This document shows, one piece after another, positions 10,961 to 22,428 of a stretch of DNA of 64,000 nucleotides. Source of the stretch: Micrasema longulum (lineage: Eukaryota; Arthropoda; Insecta; Trichoptera; Brachycentridae); assembly GCA_022494885.1 (NCBI GenBank), contig JAGVSM010003819.1, positions 60,601-124,600 of the forward strand, given 5' to 3'. The position numbers and the translations under genes are program-made. Position 1 is the stretch's first letter. Each line of letters starts with the position of its first letter. The notes under the pieces are model-generated. The model saw nothing but the letters and a program-made list of their open reading frames with translations. It was not told where the DNA came from and searched no databases.

Positions 10961-11014
10961 ATATTCCAATTTTGTGGATTAAAGTATCACTCGTCTTTTA
11001 TTTATATAATAAAT

Positions 11015-12865
11015 AGAAAGAATATCAAAATGAAATTTTCTGTTTTAGTACCTTTTCTGTTTTTCCAAAATTATTAACCATATTTGTATATCGTACATTC
11101 AAAGACGGCAGATCAAACTGGCCACTTTTATTAATTTTTGATGGTCCTAGCTCCCATAAAAAATAATTGATCAATAAACCAAAACCATAGTGACACGTCA
11201 ATGATAAATATCTATAGTTTCTGAGAAAATCACTGCTCCAGTATCATATTCTAGGTAGAAAGTTCGGCGATACGTTTGTATGAAGAAAACTCAGACTGAC
11301 TTTCTTCTTAATATTTTACAGTTTTAGCACAATACTGATGGTTTTGTCTTCTGTAACACACTGCAATTGGTTTATCAATGCATTGTCCTATGTTCAATTT
11401 GGAGCCATGAAAATAAAATTAAGAAGCAAAGATAAGTTTTTTGGATCAAAACAGGTCGGGAGTTCCAATTTAGAGATTGGTTTCTGAAATCCCAACAATA
11501 AAAAAACAAAAAGAATTTTATACCTATATACGTATTATAATCATTACAATTTTCACTATTTATACTTTAAAAGTATTAACTAGTAATTAGCTACCATTAT
11601 GATGACTTTTCCGTTAAGGGGGTAGGCAGAGAGTAATAAATGCACATATTTTAATTGCGGCGTATTATTACGAGTATTGTGTGTCTAACGTTATTAAAAA
11701 AACACAAACGCTGATAAGTTTTGTTCAAAAAAATTCTACTAACAAATTTTTAGTCAAGATTATTACGCTTGCTCGGAATATCCTATGTTACATAATTTTA
11801 AATATAAATCACTCTTCGCCGGATTTAAGCCGCCGTGAAAAACACAGCGTGTAATTTAAGACATTCAAGATGCATATTCATTAATTAAGCAATTATAGTT
11901 TAACGACGTCGACATGTATATGTTTTTACAGATGCGACTTTATTGAGTTAGGTACGTACTTCGTTTCCTATCCTGTTTCACAAGTATTAGAATACCTGCT
12001 TAATCCAACACATAACATAAACGAAACCCTACATCACTTAGTCTGACAGACCACATGTACCCTCTCCCGCCTTCTTAGTACCTTCATAAGTGAGCAAATC
12101 AGTGCAATTTATCTATCTACATGGTGAGGTAAAGATATTTCGGTTAAAATTGGTTGACTCCCTCAATAGCCATGGCTGCAGAAACGTTTTATTAGAGGAA
12201 AGATATCATATATCCCGAAAATTGAACGATTTTGTCCATACCAAAAGCATAGAGTGACCAAGTGCTCGCTTCACCCCTGCTGCAAAGCCGTTTGCGGAGA
12301 ATACACTGTTTCAAATTGAAATTACTGCAAATAATTACTTTTTCAAGTTGATTGAATTGCGTGTTGTCTAATTAATGATACTTTTGAACTTATAAATACG
12401 TTACGTAAAAAGTTTTGAAATTTCAATTCCTTAGTTTGTCAGACTAATTTTTAGTGACGCTAACGATTGAAAATATGTTTGATGTAGGGTTAAGTAAACA
12501 TTTGAAAATTATATTTATAACGTTGTGAAATTTCATACGATTATATATAATTTTCAGATATTTTATGCCTATAACCGTCACTTTAGTTTTAAATTATTTT
12601 AAATGGGAATAAAATTAGCTCAAAGCTCACAGCTCAAACAACAAGAATTTCGATTTCACGAGTGAGATGAAGATTTTAAAACCCAGTATTTCGTCATATC
12701 GGGCAAAAAACTGATCCAATCTAGTAGTTTTATTCGTCATATTTATATATTTCTCGTGGTCATTTTTGGCATTTTGTTGTGTTTGGAATATCACAACTAA
12801 TTTATTGGTTTAATATTATTTTTTGTAATCTTTTTAGAATACTTCCGTACATAATCTTAACTTAT
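11015..12865. other. Unique DNA, nothing recognised
   Basis: No ORF or shared repeat. About 11840-12310 is less A+T-rich than the surroundings and could be ancestral sequence. Confidence 0.4.
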
Positions 12866-13035
12866 AATTAGAAATCAAACACTGATTTGAGTCTACTGAA
12901 CACTTTATTTTATTTTTATATGTTTATATTTGTAAAAATAAAATAAAGTGTTCAGTGGACTCAAATCAGTGTTTGATTTCTAATTATAAGTTTAAATATG
13001 GAGTTCTACAAAATAAACACCAAATCAATCAATAA
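12866..13035. mobile_element. Foldback R2, short palindromic copy
   Basis: AAATCAAACACTGATTTGAG at about 12873 and its complement at about 12960 face each other across roughly 25 bases, giving arms near 55 bp. The right flank (AGTTTAAATATGGAGTTCTA) recurs at 34968 and, altered, near 27153. The hammerhead-like segment of the longer R2 copies is absent. Confidence 0.7.
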
Positions 13036-13379
13036 TCTTAACTAGTTGATTATATTGCCAACAATTAATAAATGGGTTGTATAAATGACGAAACAAGCTG
13101 AAAATTAAAAAAAAAGGTTTATTAGAAATTTTTGCCAATTTGACGCACGAAATCATCGGTGGAAGACGGGTAGACAGATCCGAGTTGATGGTAATCCCAA
13201 AAAGACCAAGTCGGGTCCCAGTAGAGGCAGGTTACTCTTATATTATATAGGTTTTTCTCTAATTATGTCACTCATTTGAATCACAATACAATCCGAGAAC
13301 GAATAGTTGCTATTAGTTGGAAGAACGCGAGCGAATCAAATGAACTATGTATATCTTCTCAAACTATGACTGCTATCAA
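13036..13379. other. Unique DNA
   Basis: No repeat family or gene is recognised. Confidence 0.4.
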
Positions 13380-13990
13380 AGGCAAATAATCGGTCAGAGC
13401 TGTTTTCGTTTCGATAAACCGGAAGGGATCTGTCCGCAGCGGGCGCGAAGAAGATATACGGCCATCTCTCATCCCGCTCTCATTCAAATTAGTCCGATCT
13501 CCGAAACATAAATCAACGAACGTAATCCGGCCTCTGCGCTAACAATGCCTTTACAGGTTTATTATCCATCTTATAAAATTTCACGTCGAAATAATTCATT
13601 CTCCGATCGTGGTGGGTGAATACATCTGAGGGAGTGCTCCGGTCACCCGGCGCCGCCCTAGCCACCAGTCCCCACCCCCTAGCGGGGCCCGTGTGAGAGT
13701 GACGGAGGCGTAATTTATTGGCATCTCTTAATTAGGACTAAGTCTAATTGGGGCTTAGTTGTTCCCGCTGTAACGAGGGTCTCCTCCGTATAAAGAGTGC
13801 CGGCTCGTTAGAGATTGAAGCGATCGCTAAATGCTGTGATACTCGAATAAACAGCCTCCCGCCCCCCTGTCAGCGAGAGATGAATTATCTCCCAAATAAA
13901 ACGGAAATATAATTAGGGAGGATAATGTCGTAAATTAAAAAGTTTTCGTCCTAATTAGAAAACACGGTAAACTTTACCGAGAAATATTGG
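13380..13990. promoter_or_regulatory. G+C-richer, repeat-free block with homeodomain-type sites
   Basis: This block stands out from its A+T-rich surroundings. It carries no mobile-element signature, several CpG and GC-rich runs (CCCGGCGCCGCCC near 13648) and clustered TAATTA-type words: TTAATTAGGAC at about 13730, GTCTAATTGG just after it as an inverted echo, and GTCCTAATTAG near 13949. No ORF fits. It could be a conserved enhancer or a promoter-proximal region, but the sequence alone cannot prove function. Confidence 0.3.
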
Positions 13991-14267
13991 AAATTGTAGC
14001 AAAACGGAGCGGGAAAATTTCACATTTGAAGTCAATCGCCTTACAATTTTTTTTTTCGTAATACCCAGCAACAGTAAGCCCCATTTTAACTATAATTTCT
14101 TAATTGCGTGCTTAATTATAATGTACATAATTTTCTACATACTTTTAAATATGATATTATTATCACCAATCAAAATTTTAAGTAGAATTACCTTTTAAGA
14201 CTTCCCATCTAGGCTTTGAATTGAAATTTAATTAATTTTCGTACGTTATTTTCAATTATTTTTAAAT
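13991..14267. other. A+T-rich DNA, nothing recognised
   Basis: No supportable feature. Confidence 0.4.
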
Positions 14268-14570
14268 CAACATATTACAACAGAGATGAAGAACATTTAA
14301 GAGAAGGCAATACAGAAGTCCAGGCATCTACAGGGCCTATGACCTGTCAATGTTCAAATATAGGCAGAATGGTGAATGTTACACAGCGTGTAAAGTGGCC
14401 ACTTAAACCAGCCATCGACAGGTCATAAGCCCTGTAGATGCCTGGACTTCTGTGTTGCCTTTTCTTAAATTTTCTTCATCTCTGTTGTAATATGTTGATG
14501 TAAGCGGCTCCCCAGGGAGTTGAATCCAGTCCTTGTTTACAGGAATTTGGACAAACTCAAAATATTGTTG
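14268..14570 (+). mobile_element. Foldback M, both arms present
   Basis: Left arm: CAACATATTACAACAGAGAT, AGAAGTCCAGGCATCTACAG, TATGACCTGTC. The right arm repeats these inverted, then adds an outer segment (GGCTCCCCAGGGAGTTGAAT, TTTGGACAAACTCAAAATAT, TGTTG). The arms are about 85 bp and about 90% alike. No ORF is present. One end has about 70 bp more than the other, so the ends are asymmetric, as in the 49162 copy. It is a non-autonomous foldback of unknown superfamily. Confidence 0.75.
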
Positions 14571-14626
14571 ATGTATTTTTTACGTAACATTTTATATATT
14601 CTACTATATTTTTTCATAATATTACA

Positions 14627-14767
14627 TGGTAAATACGTTTAAGACACTTGACTCGCCCGGAAGGTTCCGAGTTCGATTCCCGGTGGGAACACAAAATTAC
14701 CCGTGATGTTCTGTGCTGCAATTCACCAATTTAATTGGGCCTCCTGGCCTGTTGTGGTTGAAAAAAA
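14627..14767 (+). mobile_element. SINE S1 (tRNA-derived), decayed head
   Basis: The B box GGTTCCGAGTTCGATTCCCG (around 14664), GTGGGAACACAAAATTA, then TGTTCTGTGCTGCAATTCAC and TTGGGCCTCCTGGCCTGTTG match the S1 copies at 38878 and 51573. The A-box part is eroded and the tail is not clear. Confidence 0.7.
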
Positions 14768-15304
14768 CATATTTCATAATGTACAATCTTTTTATAGGTT
14801 GTATTTTCATCTGTAAAACATAAGTAGTAAAACTTATTTTGAACAGCCATAAATCAATATGCTCCAGTTAAACATTCAAATGGTCGTAATTTCGGAATAT
14901 TTCAGATCTCCTGTGGAGGTGAATGGATTTTATTAGTGTCTAGGTCTGCTGCTAGTTTTTTCACATATGAAAATGATACCCACACAGAATTTAAAATATA
15001 TTTATGCTGTAAAAAATAAGCACCGACTATAAATTAATTAAACCGAGTGTACAAACGAGAACGAAAGATCTATTTTGAATTAAAATATAAATAACAGTCC
15101 ACACACTTTTATAGTTTATCGTGCAATACTATATAACAGAATAAACCAGACTTTTACTGATAAGTTCTGTAACAGATAACATATTGTAGTTTCAAACTAA
15201 TCAGTATTTGATTGTTTCTTAAATTTGGTTACGTAAATTTAATAATGAGATTTACGGTGAGTGCCAAATAATATTATGACAATTTTATTTTTTTGTAATC
15301 CATA
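14768..15304. other. A+T-rich DNA, nothing recognised
   Basis: No coding or repeat signal. Confidence 0.4.
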
Positions 15305-15384
15305 GGAGCCGCGCCATGGCGTAGTTGGTTAGACAGTCAACTGTAAAACTGGCGTTGCGGGTTTCAATTCCCACCAGTTGCCAG
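15305..15384 (+). repeat. tRNA-like sequence (S4), SINE head or tRNA pseudogene
   Basis: GGCGTAGTTGGTTAGACAGT resembles an A box and D arm, and GCGGGTTTCAATTCCCAC a B box and T arm, at the right spacing for a tRNA. The acceptor ends do not pair into a 7-bp stem, and the B box has TTTCAA rather than TTCGA, so a working tRNA is unlikely. No second copy of this head is seen here. Confidence 0.45.
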
Positions 15385-17154
15385 AAAAAAATCCAAGAAA
15401 CGTTTTTTCTCAATTGGTTTTAGTAAAAGCACTCCCTCTAAGGGTCATTTATTGGGTTTCGATCATACTAAAATATCATTTTTTTATCGAAAAATTGAGT
15501 TTACTTTTAAAATGTCAATGTCAGTTTTACGCGATTTTAATTGAATTTAATTCTACAGTTACCATTGCCTACTGCACTGTGAATTTGGAAAATTATATAA
15601 AGGGCATTGTTATTCTTTGTTAAAACTTTCTAAATGCACATTAACATGAACGGTATCAAAAACTGTTTAATTCTCTTGTAAAATTCAATTAAAAAAATCC
15701 GCTTCCGTTGTGATATTTGAAATAAATGTAATGAGATAAATTTAGATTATTATTAGCCATATTTTGAAAAATGACTTCACACCGGCGTCCTTCATACAAG
15801 TTACCAAAATATTCATTCCACAATCATGCAATTAACACCGCTTAGTTCAAATCTCAATCGGTCTGAGGTATGTTTTTCATAACTTCCTTCCACATCCTCT
15901 TTTTCAGAACTACTGGGTATACCTCTATAAAAAAACATCTCGCCAAGGATAGAGACGTGTGGAGAAGAGCCGTTAAGGAGAGCAAAGTGGTACACGACGA
16001 CCTCTGGCTGGAAAGTCTGAGGCTTAGAAGACCGCGAGCAAAGCAGCTACCTACTGGAGTCACCCCCACAATTTGAAAGTAGGAGGGATGTGGCCGACTG
16101 TGCTGGTCCTGTATAGGACTTTACAGTCACTAGAAAAGCAGTTTTTTTCAGTAAAGTTGTCTTCGAGTTGAGTGCACCATAACTATCGTTTTTTGTAGAC
16201 AGATGATTGTCAGAGAGAGCCTATATGTACGGAATGCATCGTTGGCTTTACTTTTACACCGTTTTAAGATTAAAGGAAATCTGCTTTTTTACTCAAATAT
16301 ACACGATTCAAACAAATTATGTTAATGTTTTTATAATGATAAGACTAAGTTAGATACGGTTATCAAATAGTTTTCATTAGCGAAAGAGCATAAACCGAAT
16401 TTGTTGGCCACTTTTCTGGCTTTAATTACGCGCTTTAGTACAACTTACAAATACAGGCAGAGTGACTCTCCGCAATGTTTAAAGTCGTATCCTTTTATGG
16501 GAGGGCTGTTCTCTTCCCAGAAACGGAAATAAAATTACCCCCCCACTCTGATGGGAATTTAATTAAACTGTACACTATGAGGACTTCATATCCCATTATA
16601 AAAGACGACAAATTTAAGGTTTGGGCCACATGATTATTACTCGTGGTTAATCCATTTATTTTTACACCATAACTGGACATTACGCAAAGAACAAACTCAC
16701 AAATAAAAAAAATCACATGAAGATATTTTTAAAGAAATGCATTTTGTAGGGCAGCAAAAAGTAAACTAACTTTTTTAAATAGGTAGGTCTATTATTTTCA
16801 TATCTCCCACTATCATAAACTTTCACTAACGTAATTACGTTACTACCCTTAAAATAAATCTTTGATGGGCGGACATAAGATTATAACGGCAAAAGTGCAA
16901 CTTTTCGGGAGAACAAAAAAAAAACGTTATTATGAACCCAATTATTTAGCTACAGAACTCACATTTTGCATAATGGGTTATTATTTACAGATAACTTCCT
17001 TTGTGTAACAACATTCTAGTAATTTGTACAAATAACATAAATATTCCCGATATACTACTTGAACCATTAAAGATGGGACAGAAATGAGTATACTTACACT
17101 TCTAGAACTAACTAATACTATTTGAACTACTCAATAGTAGTTGAGTGAAGACCT
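15385..17154. other. Mostly unique DNA, possible LINE tail at 15950-16080
   Basis: Around 15940-15980 the plus strand reads KDRDVWRRAVKESKVV, resembling the end of some reverse transcriptase ORFs (compare QDRDVWWRL at 17245). The match is too short to be firm. The rest shows nothing. Confidence 0.3.
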
Positions 17155-17325
17155 TGTAAAGACAAAAGAAGTTGAGGGAGACCCCCCACACGATGTTCAG
17201 ATGATATAAAGAGAATCGCTGGTGACTGGATACAGAAAGCGCAAGACAGGGACGTATGGTGGAGGCTTATGTTTAGCAGTGGATAGGAACGGCTGTGTGA
17301 TGATGACTGTTATGTTTGGCAATAT
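17155..17325 (+). mobile_element. LINE N, C-terminal end with (GAT)n tail
   Basis: The frame reads GRPPTRCSDDIKRIAGDWIQ then KAQDRDVWWRL and ends in GTGTGATGATGACTG. The pattern GRPxTRWxDDI...AGxxW...AQDRxxW is the standard C-terminus of many insect endonuclease/reverse transcriptases. The copy is 5'-truncated to under 200 bp. Its GAT-rich end resembles the tail of SINE S2. Confidence 0.7.
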
Positions 17326-19080
17326 ATTTTGTCTTACTGTGGTACTTCTTGTGAAAACCTGTAATTAGCTTATTTGTCATTTGTTTTATTCTTTACATAT
17401 AATTATCGTAGTTGTTGATTGTCCAAATTATAATAACAGTTAGAAAAATGTTTTTTCTTCTTCTTTTCCACATACGCTCCTAAGTGAAGCATATATATAG
17501 ATATCACCAGACGCCTCAAGGAGACCCTGTGGCCTCCTTCCATGTCAATACCGCGTATTTAAGTTCTGCCAAATACTTCCGAAAAATAGTCATCGGACGT
17601 AGTAAATAAACATAAAATTTTTCATTCATAAGTTTTTAGAAAATAAGCGTGTTATGCACCAGTATTCACTGCAAATCATACATCGTTTCAACTTCTAATG
17701 CAATGGTCTTTTTTAGAGTAAAATTCACATTTAAAAAAGTATTTCCTGTCAATTTTGATAGTACCTATCTTAAGCACGACAATCGAATAGGTTTACCATT
17801 ACACAACGAGGCGGATAAATATGCATTGTACCGAGGAGTTTCTATTATCCTTGGATCCTTATGAATATTTCCGATGATATGATAAGGAAGGGAGATCATT
17901 GGAAGGGAGATGATTGCTCTTATTGGGACAGGTGAAGAGGCAACGGAAGAAGAGAGACGGTAAATATGAAGAAACCGGTTTCGCCGTCCATACACGGGAC
18001 AAAGTCTTCGATTACAAAGAGACCGTAAGGGATTTACTGATTTAGTCGATAGAATCAACCTGAATTTACTATCTCAAAATAGGAATAATTGTTTAAAAAA
18101 TGCTACTGGTGGTTCCAAGCCCAAGTATTAGAATCAGCAAATTGGTGGAACGCTGTTAGGATTAGGAATCGAGTTTGTCGAGCATTGAAACAGGACGGGC
18201 CTTACTTATTAGATTTTCTTATTAACCAGGTTCATATTAAGAAATAACTATACCCGGTTTAACTATTTATAACCGATATAAAAAAAAAATACTTCTAAAA
18301 AATATTTATTACCTAGAATAACAATTCACAGGTTATTTCATGCTTATTTTTTTTAAACAGTCAACACTGATATGTGCGCGTGCTCAGTAGCTTTTATAAC
18401 AACACAAACAAACGTCAAAGTCAAATCGAAACTACTGTCAGGGTAATCGAGAACACTGAGAAAACAGTTAGAAAAAGAAATCAAAATTAGGAAAAGGTAA
18501 AAACGAGTTCTATAGTTTATTCGTGTTTCTTTTTTTATCACAATTAATTAAAACACATACAATCATATAAAATTTTAGATACTATTTAAACAAATAATTA
18601 AAAATCACTTGAATCACATTAAAATGGTCACAGGACTTCGAAATTGCTTAAAATTGAAAAAAAATCTGATAAACTATCCATTTTGATTACTAAAAAATAT
18701 GACTGTTGACAGATCGCGTGCTTATTCCAGCGTGTACCACATAATGTGCAAGTATAAGTTTCTACGGTCGCTATCCCAGATTTAAACAGAGTTTAACTCT
18801 ATGCGAGGATTATAAGTAATCCTTTTTGCTATACCATCATTTTTCTACCACTATTCTCAAGTTTAACTTTATACCCAATTTATAAGTAAGGCCCGACGTA
18901 TAAGTGACATAGTATAGTACTTTTCAATTTAGATTATTTATTCAATTGGGAAAATAACAATTACTTTAAATAAAATGCACACAGAATTTAAAATAAGAAC
19001 AATTTAATTGGTAAAAAAACCCTTTATAAAAACTTTCCACTGTAAATCAAATAGGTTAATTGGATATTCATATCAAATTT
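17326..19080. other. Unique DNA, nothing recognised
   Basis: Includes a less A+T-rich part at about 17900-18060 with no supported coding frame. GAAACCGGTTTC near 17964 is not part of a hammerhead. Confidence 0.4.
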
Positions 19081-19451
19081 TGTCGCAACAGAGAGGGAAA
19101 ACATCTAGAATGGAATATGGAAGTCCAGGCATTTACTGAGCTTATGACCTGTCATTGGCTGGTTTAACTAGCCATTTTATACATTGTGTAACCCTTCTTC
19201 CTATGTTTAAACATCTGCATTTCCTCAACTATTCCATATGTTGACTTTTGTGAAGTAAAAAAGCTAAAACCATGTGAAGCATGTGGGTGAAATTTATCCG
19301 GCTGAACCAAGCCCTGTAAATGCCTGGACTTAAATATTCCCTTCTCAAAGGTGTTTTCCCTTCTCTGTTGCAACAAATGTTGATAGGTGGAAACTCTCTA
19401 GGGGGAAATTCAGCTTGTCTGCAAACATTTACACATACTCAAAATATTGTT
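19081..19451 (+). mobile_element. Foldback M with altered centre
   Basis: The left arm starts CGCAACAGAGAGGGAAAAC and reaches TATGTTTAAACATCTGC. The right arm resumes at AAGCCCTGTAAATGCCTGG and ends TTTACACATACTCAAAATAT then TGTTAA. The centre (19215-19300) contains a segment not seen in the other copies. It belongs to the GAGAGGGAAAAC subtype shared with 39630. Confidence 0.7.
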
Positions 19452-20551
19452 AAGTTAATTATTAATTACTTTTATTATATACAGGTACCCAGTAATAAAA
19501 TAAAATTTTCAGGGTGTAATGAATAAAATAATATATCAAAACATTATAATTAATCATTAATAGAACAGCAATATCAAGTAGTTAAATAAAATAAACATAA
19601 GTTAAATTTACACTATGTGGACAAAGAGAGAAAAAATATTGTTTAATAACTGTTTAATTAAAACTGTTTATTATAAACAAATGCAGAAAAAAGATCAATA
19701 AAAAATTAAATCAAAATTAAGGAATATTGGAAATTTAAAAAAAAAATACTTAAAATTTTAATTTTAAATTAACTACTTTGAATTTCTTTTTACTTTTAAA
19801 ACCTTTTTTGTTTTTTTTTATTTCTATTTAATTTTTAATCGAATAATGTTTTACTTTATTTTTGCTAATTACAATACAACTGGTTAATTACTAATGACTA
19901 GTTAAGTATTGCGCACCGGCCTAATAGAGTTAGACAAAAAAAAACACATTATTATAAAATAATATAGCTGAAGCCGTTCAGATCCAGCTAAGATCCATCC
20001 AAATTATTGAACCTAGAGGGAAATGACCAAAAATCGATAAATCCCTTATCGTCTCATTGTGATACGGCTCCAGTTCACTTAAAGAACTGAAGTGTATGTT
20101 TTATGATCTACTTTGAAGTTTTTTGGCACTCGATCAGATAGCAAACGACGAGTAACAAGTAACAATAATTATGATGTTATCTTCAATCAGAGAGGAGATT
20201 CAGAGGACTGTAATTGGTAATCATTATTGTAATACTAATATTTTATTCGTGATATTGGCTTTGAGGAATTCCTCTTCACGACATGGACACTAACCAATGA
20301 ATAAAGAAAATAGAATTATTATTATTACCCACATTTAAAGCATTAACTTTGTGGTCAAACATTTTACTAAATGTTATAAAATATTTGCATATAATTAAAG
20401 AATCTATTGCTGTCTTCAATCTTCAATTCAAAACAGTGCAGAAGATGAATTATTTCACACAAAAATCTACGAAAATTTTGACAAATTCAAAGTATTCTTG
20501 ATATCTTGAGATGAAAAACTAACTATTTATTTTTTATTACCTATTATAAAG
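19452..20551. other. A+T-rich DNA with one P-element scrap
   Basis: TTTAAAGCATTAACTTTGTG at about 20332 matches the outer end of element P (30478, 39478, 50341). Nothing else is supported. Confidence 0.35.
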
Positions 20552-21480
20552 GTATTTTCATTCAGCGAGGGGTCCGACAGGGTTGTGTTCTTTCCCCTAC
20601 TTTGTTTAACCTGTACTCTGACTTGGTCTTCAAAGAAGCTCTGATTGGTACGAATCTCGGTGTGAAGGTAAACGGTGTAGCTATCAATAATATTAGATAT
20701 GCAGATGACACCGTTCTAGTTGCAGACAATATACAAGACCTTCAAGAACTGCTTGATAAAATTAACACCGTAGGTGAACGTTTTGGATTAAATATTAATG
20801 GACACAAAACTAAACTTATGGTTTTTGGCCGAGAGAGTCATTTAAATGTAAATCTCCAACTTAAAGATATTAATATTGAGAGAGTGAAACAGTTTAGGTA
20901 CTTAGGCAGTATCATTACAGAAAATCTAGACCCTGACATTGAAATAAAATGCAGAATATAAGCAGCCCGAACAGGATTTAACAAAATGAAAAATCATCTT
21001 TGAGACGATAATATAAACCTCAAGCTGAGACAACGAATGGTCAAATGTTAAATATGGTCTGTCTTACTGTACGGTGTAGAGGCGTGGACTCTCAAAGTTA
21101 ATATTATAAACCGCCTTGAAGCATTTGAAATGTGGATCCACCGTAGAATGTTAAGAATATCTTGGACCGATATGATATCCAACAATGAAGTATTACGTGG
21201 AGCCAATACTAATAGAGAACTATTCACCACTGTTAAGCTATGTAAGATTTCATATTTTGGCCATGTGTTGAGAGGTAATAAATATGCCATACTTCAGCTT
21301 GTCACGAAGGGGAAGATCGAGGGACGTAAAAGAGTTGGAAGAAAACAGCTTTCCTGACTTGTAAACATCCGAGCATGGACCAGGATTAAAACTGTTAAGG
21401 AGCTGTTTCGCACTGCTCAGGATAGGGAAGCTTTCTCCCAAGTAATCGTCAACGTCGGGGGGACCCGACATGACACGTGA
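20552..21480 (+). pseudogene. LINE J, RTE-like reverse transcriptase pseudogene
   Basis: One frame runs the whole way. It starts with QRGVRQGCVLSPTLFNLYSD (palm motif), then RYADDTVLVADN with the catalytic YADD, GLNINGHKTKLMVFGR, FRYLGSIITE (thumb), LLYGVEAWTL, MWIHRRMLRISWTD and AQDREAFSQVIVNVGGTRHD before a stop at 21478. Premature stops lie at 20959, 21001, 21049 and 21355, but no frameshift is needed. The N-terminal endonuclease and the first half of the polymerase are lost. A short (GAA)n tail follows (21480-21495). Motifs and tail suit the RTE clade. Such enzymes copy their own RNA at a nicked target. Confidence 0.88.
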
Positions 21481-21497
21481 AGAAGAAGAAGATTTTA

Positions 21498-22245
21498 AAG
21501 GTGGCCGTTCTAAAATGACGTACACTTCTCTTTCATAGGTGGATATTTTTTTATTCAATTATTCCAACATATTTCATCTATCATACTGTAATAGGAATAT
21601 AATCACATTATGTGAAGTTTGACAATAGCTTTGTAAATCTAACGAGTTCAGTGACGTACCAGTCAAAATAATATTTTATTAAAAAGAAACGTCCCGAGAC
21701 TTAACAAAAATGATAAATAATACTTGTTTTAATTTATTGACTATGTATTTTGTAAAATAAATATTTGAGATCTTATGACTTAAATTTTTGAGGGCATTTT
21801 TAACGAGTGTTAAATAATTCATTATTATAAATTGGCAGTCAGTTACTAGTACTGTGTTATATTTTTAATTTTCAACAATTCAATACACCGGAACACCTTT
21901 TTATACGGTTTCAAAATAAAACGGCAGAATTTTTGTTTTAATAAAAATTTTGACCATTAATTTAACACCGCGTAATACTAATATAATCATACTTTTGGTT
22001 ATTGGAATGCCCTACATCGCTCAAATGAATTGTAAATACTTGGCGTATTGTATATCGTGGTTATACAAGTAAAAGTGACCATTTGCAAAAATGACGATAT
22101 TGAGATTATTGACTTTTTGACACTGTATTAGCATAATGCTTGACTGGTAAAAATGCCAAGTTGATCCGACTCTCTAAAAAGAATTCGATTTGTAAAATAT
22201 GTTATTTTTAATTGAATCGGCATTCACTTCGTAACACTTCATTAT
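21498..22245. other. A+T-rich DNA, nothing recognised
   Basis: No coding or repeat feature supported. Confidence 0.4.
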
Positions 22246-22428
22246 AAATTATTATGAAAATAAAACTTTGTTATAAGTGTTACACAATTTTATTATTTTA
22301 CAAGATATATTTATAGATTTGTATCACCCGTCGATGGGAGAAATGCTCTCCCGAAACTATAGTTGTGTTCTTGTAAAATAATAAAATTGTGTAACACTGA
22401 AAATAAAGTTTTATATTCATAATAATTT
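22246..22428. mobile_element. Foldback MITE with 59-bp arms
   Basis: Left arm 22246-22304 and right arm 22370-22428 are inverted copies (AAATTATTATGAAAATAAAA and complement; GTGTTACACAATTTTATTAT and complement). The 65-base centre has an inner GGGAG/CTCCC hairpin around 22336. No ORF. Single copy here. Confidence 0.7.

Larger units (their letters stand above)
10338..11014 (+). mobile_element. Penelope-like element remnant with inverted ends
   Basis: The unit is bounded by an inverted repeat of about 35 bp: TAAAAGACGAGTGATACTTT at 10357-10376 and its complement at 10980-11000, with TTTATATAATAAAT outside. Inside are a GIY-YIG endonuclease pseudogene (10375-10646) and, near the right end, a hammerhead-like motif (10918-10960). 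This matches the known layout of Penelope-like elements: reverse transcriptase, C-terminal GIY-YIG, LTR-like ends with a partial inverted copy. The reverse transcriptase is gone. Confidence 0.8.

Noticed and set aside
15305..15384. A functional tRNA gene
   Set aside because: A- and B-box-like words are present, but acceptor arms do not pair and the T-loop is altered. Called a tRNA-like repeat instead.
17962..17975. GAAACCGGTTTC, which resembles the 3' half of a hammerhead
   Set aside because: It lacks the UC cleavage dinucleotide and any CUGANGA-like segment or stem I upstream.
17765..18058. A 97-codon minus-strand open frame and an overlapping plus-strand frame
   Set aside because: No recognisable domain, no codon bias I can see, and overlapping frames on both strands. 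I left it as unannotated unique DNA.
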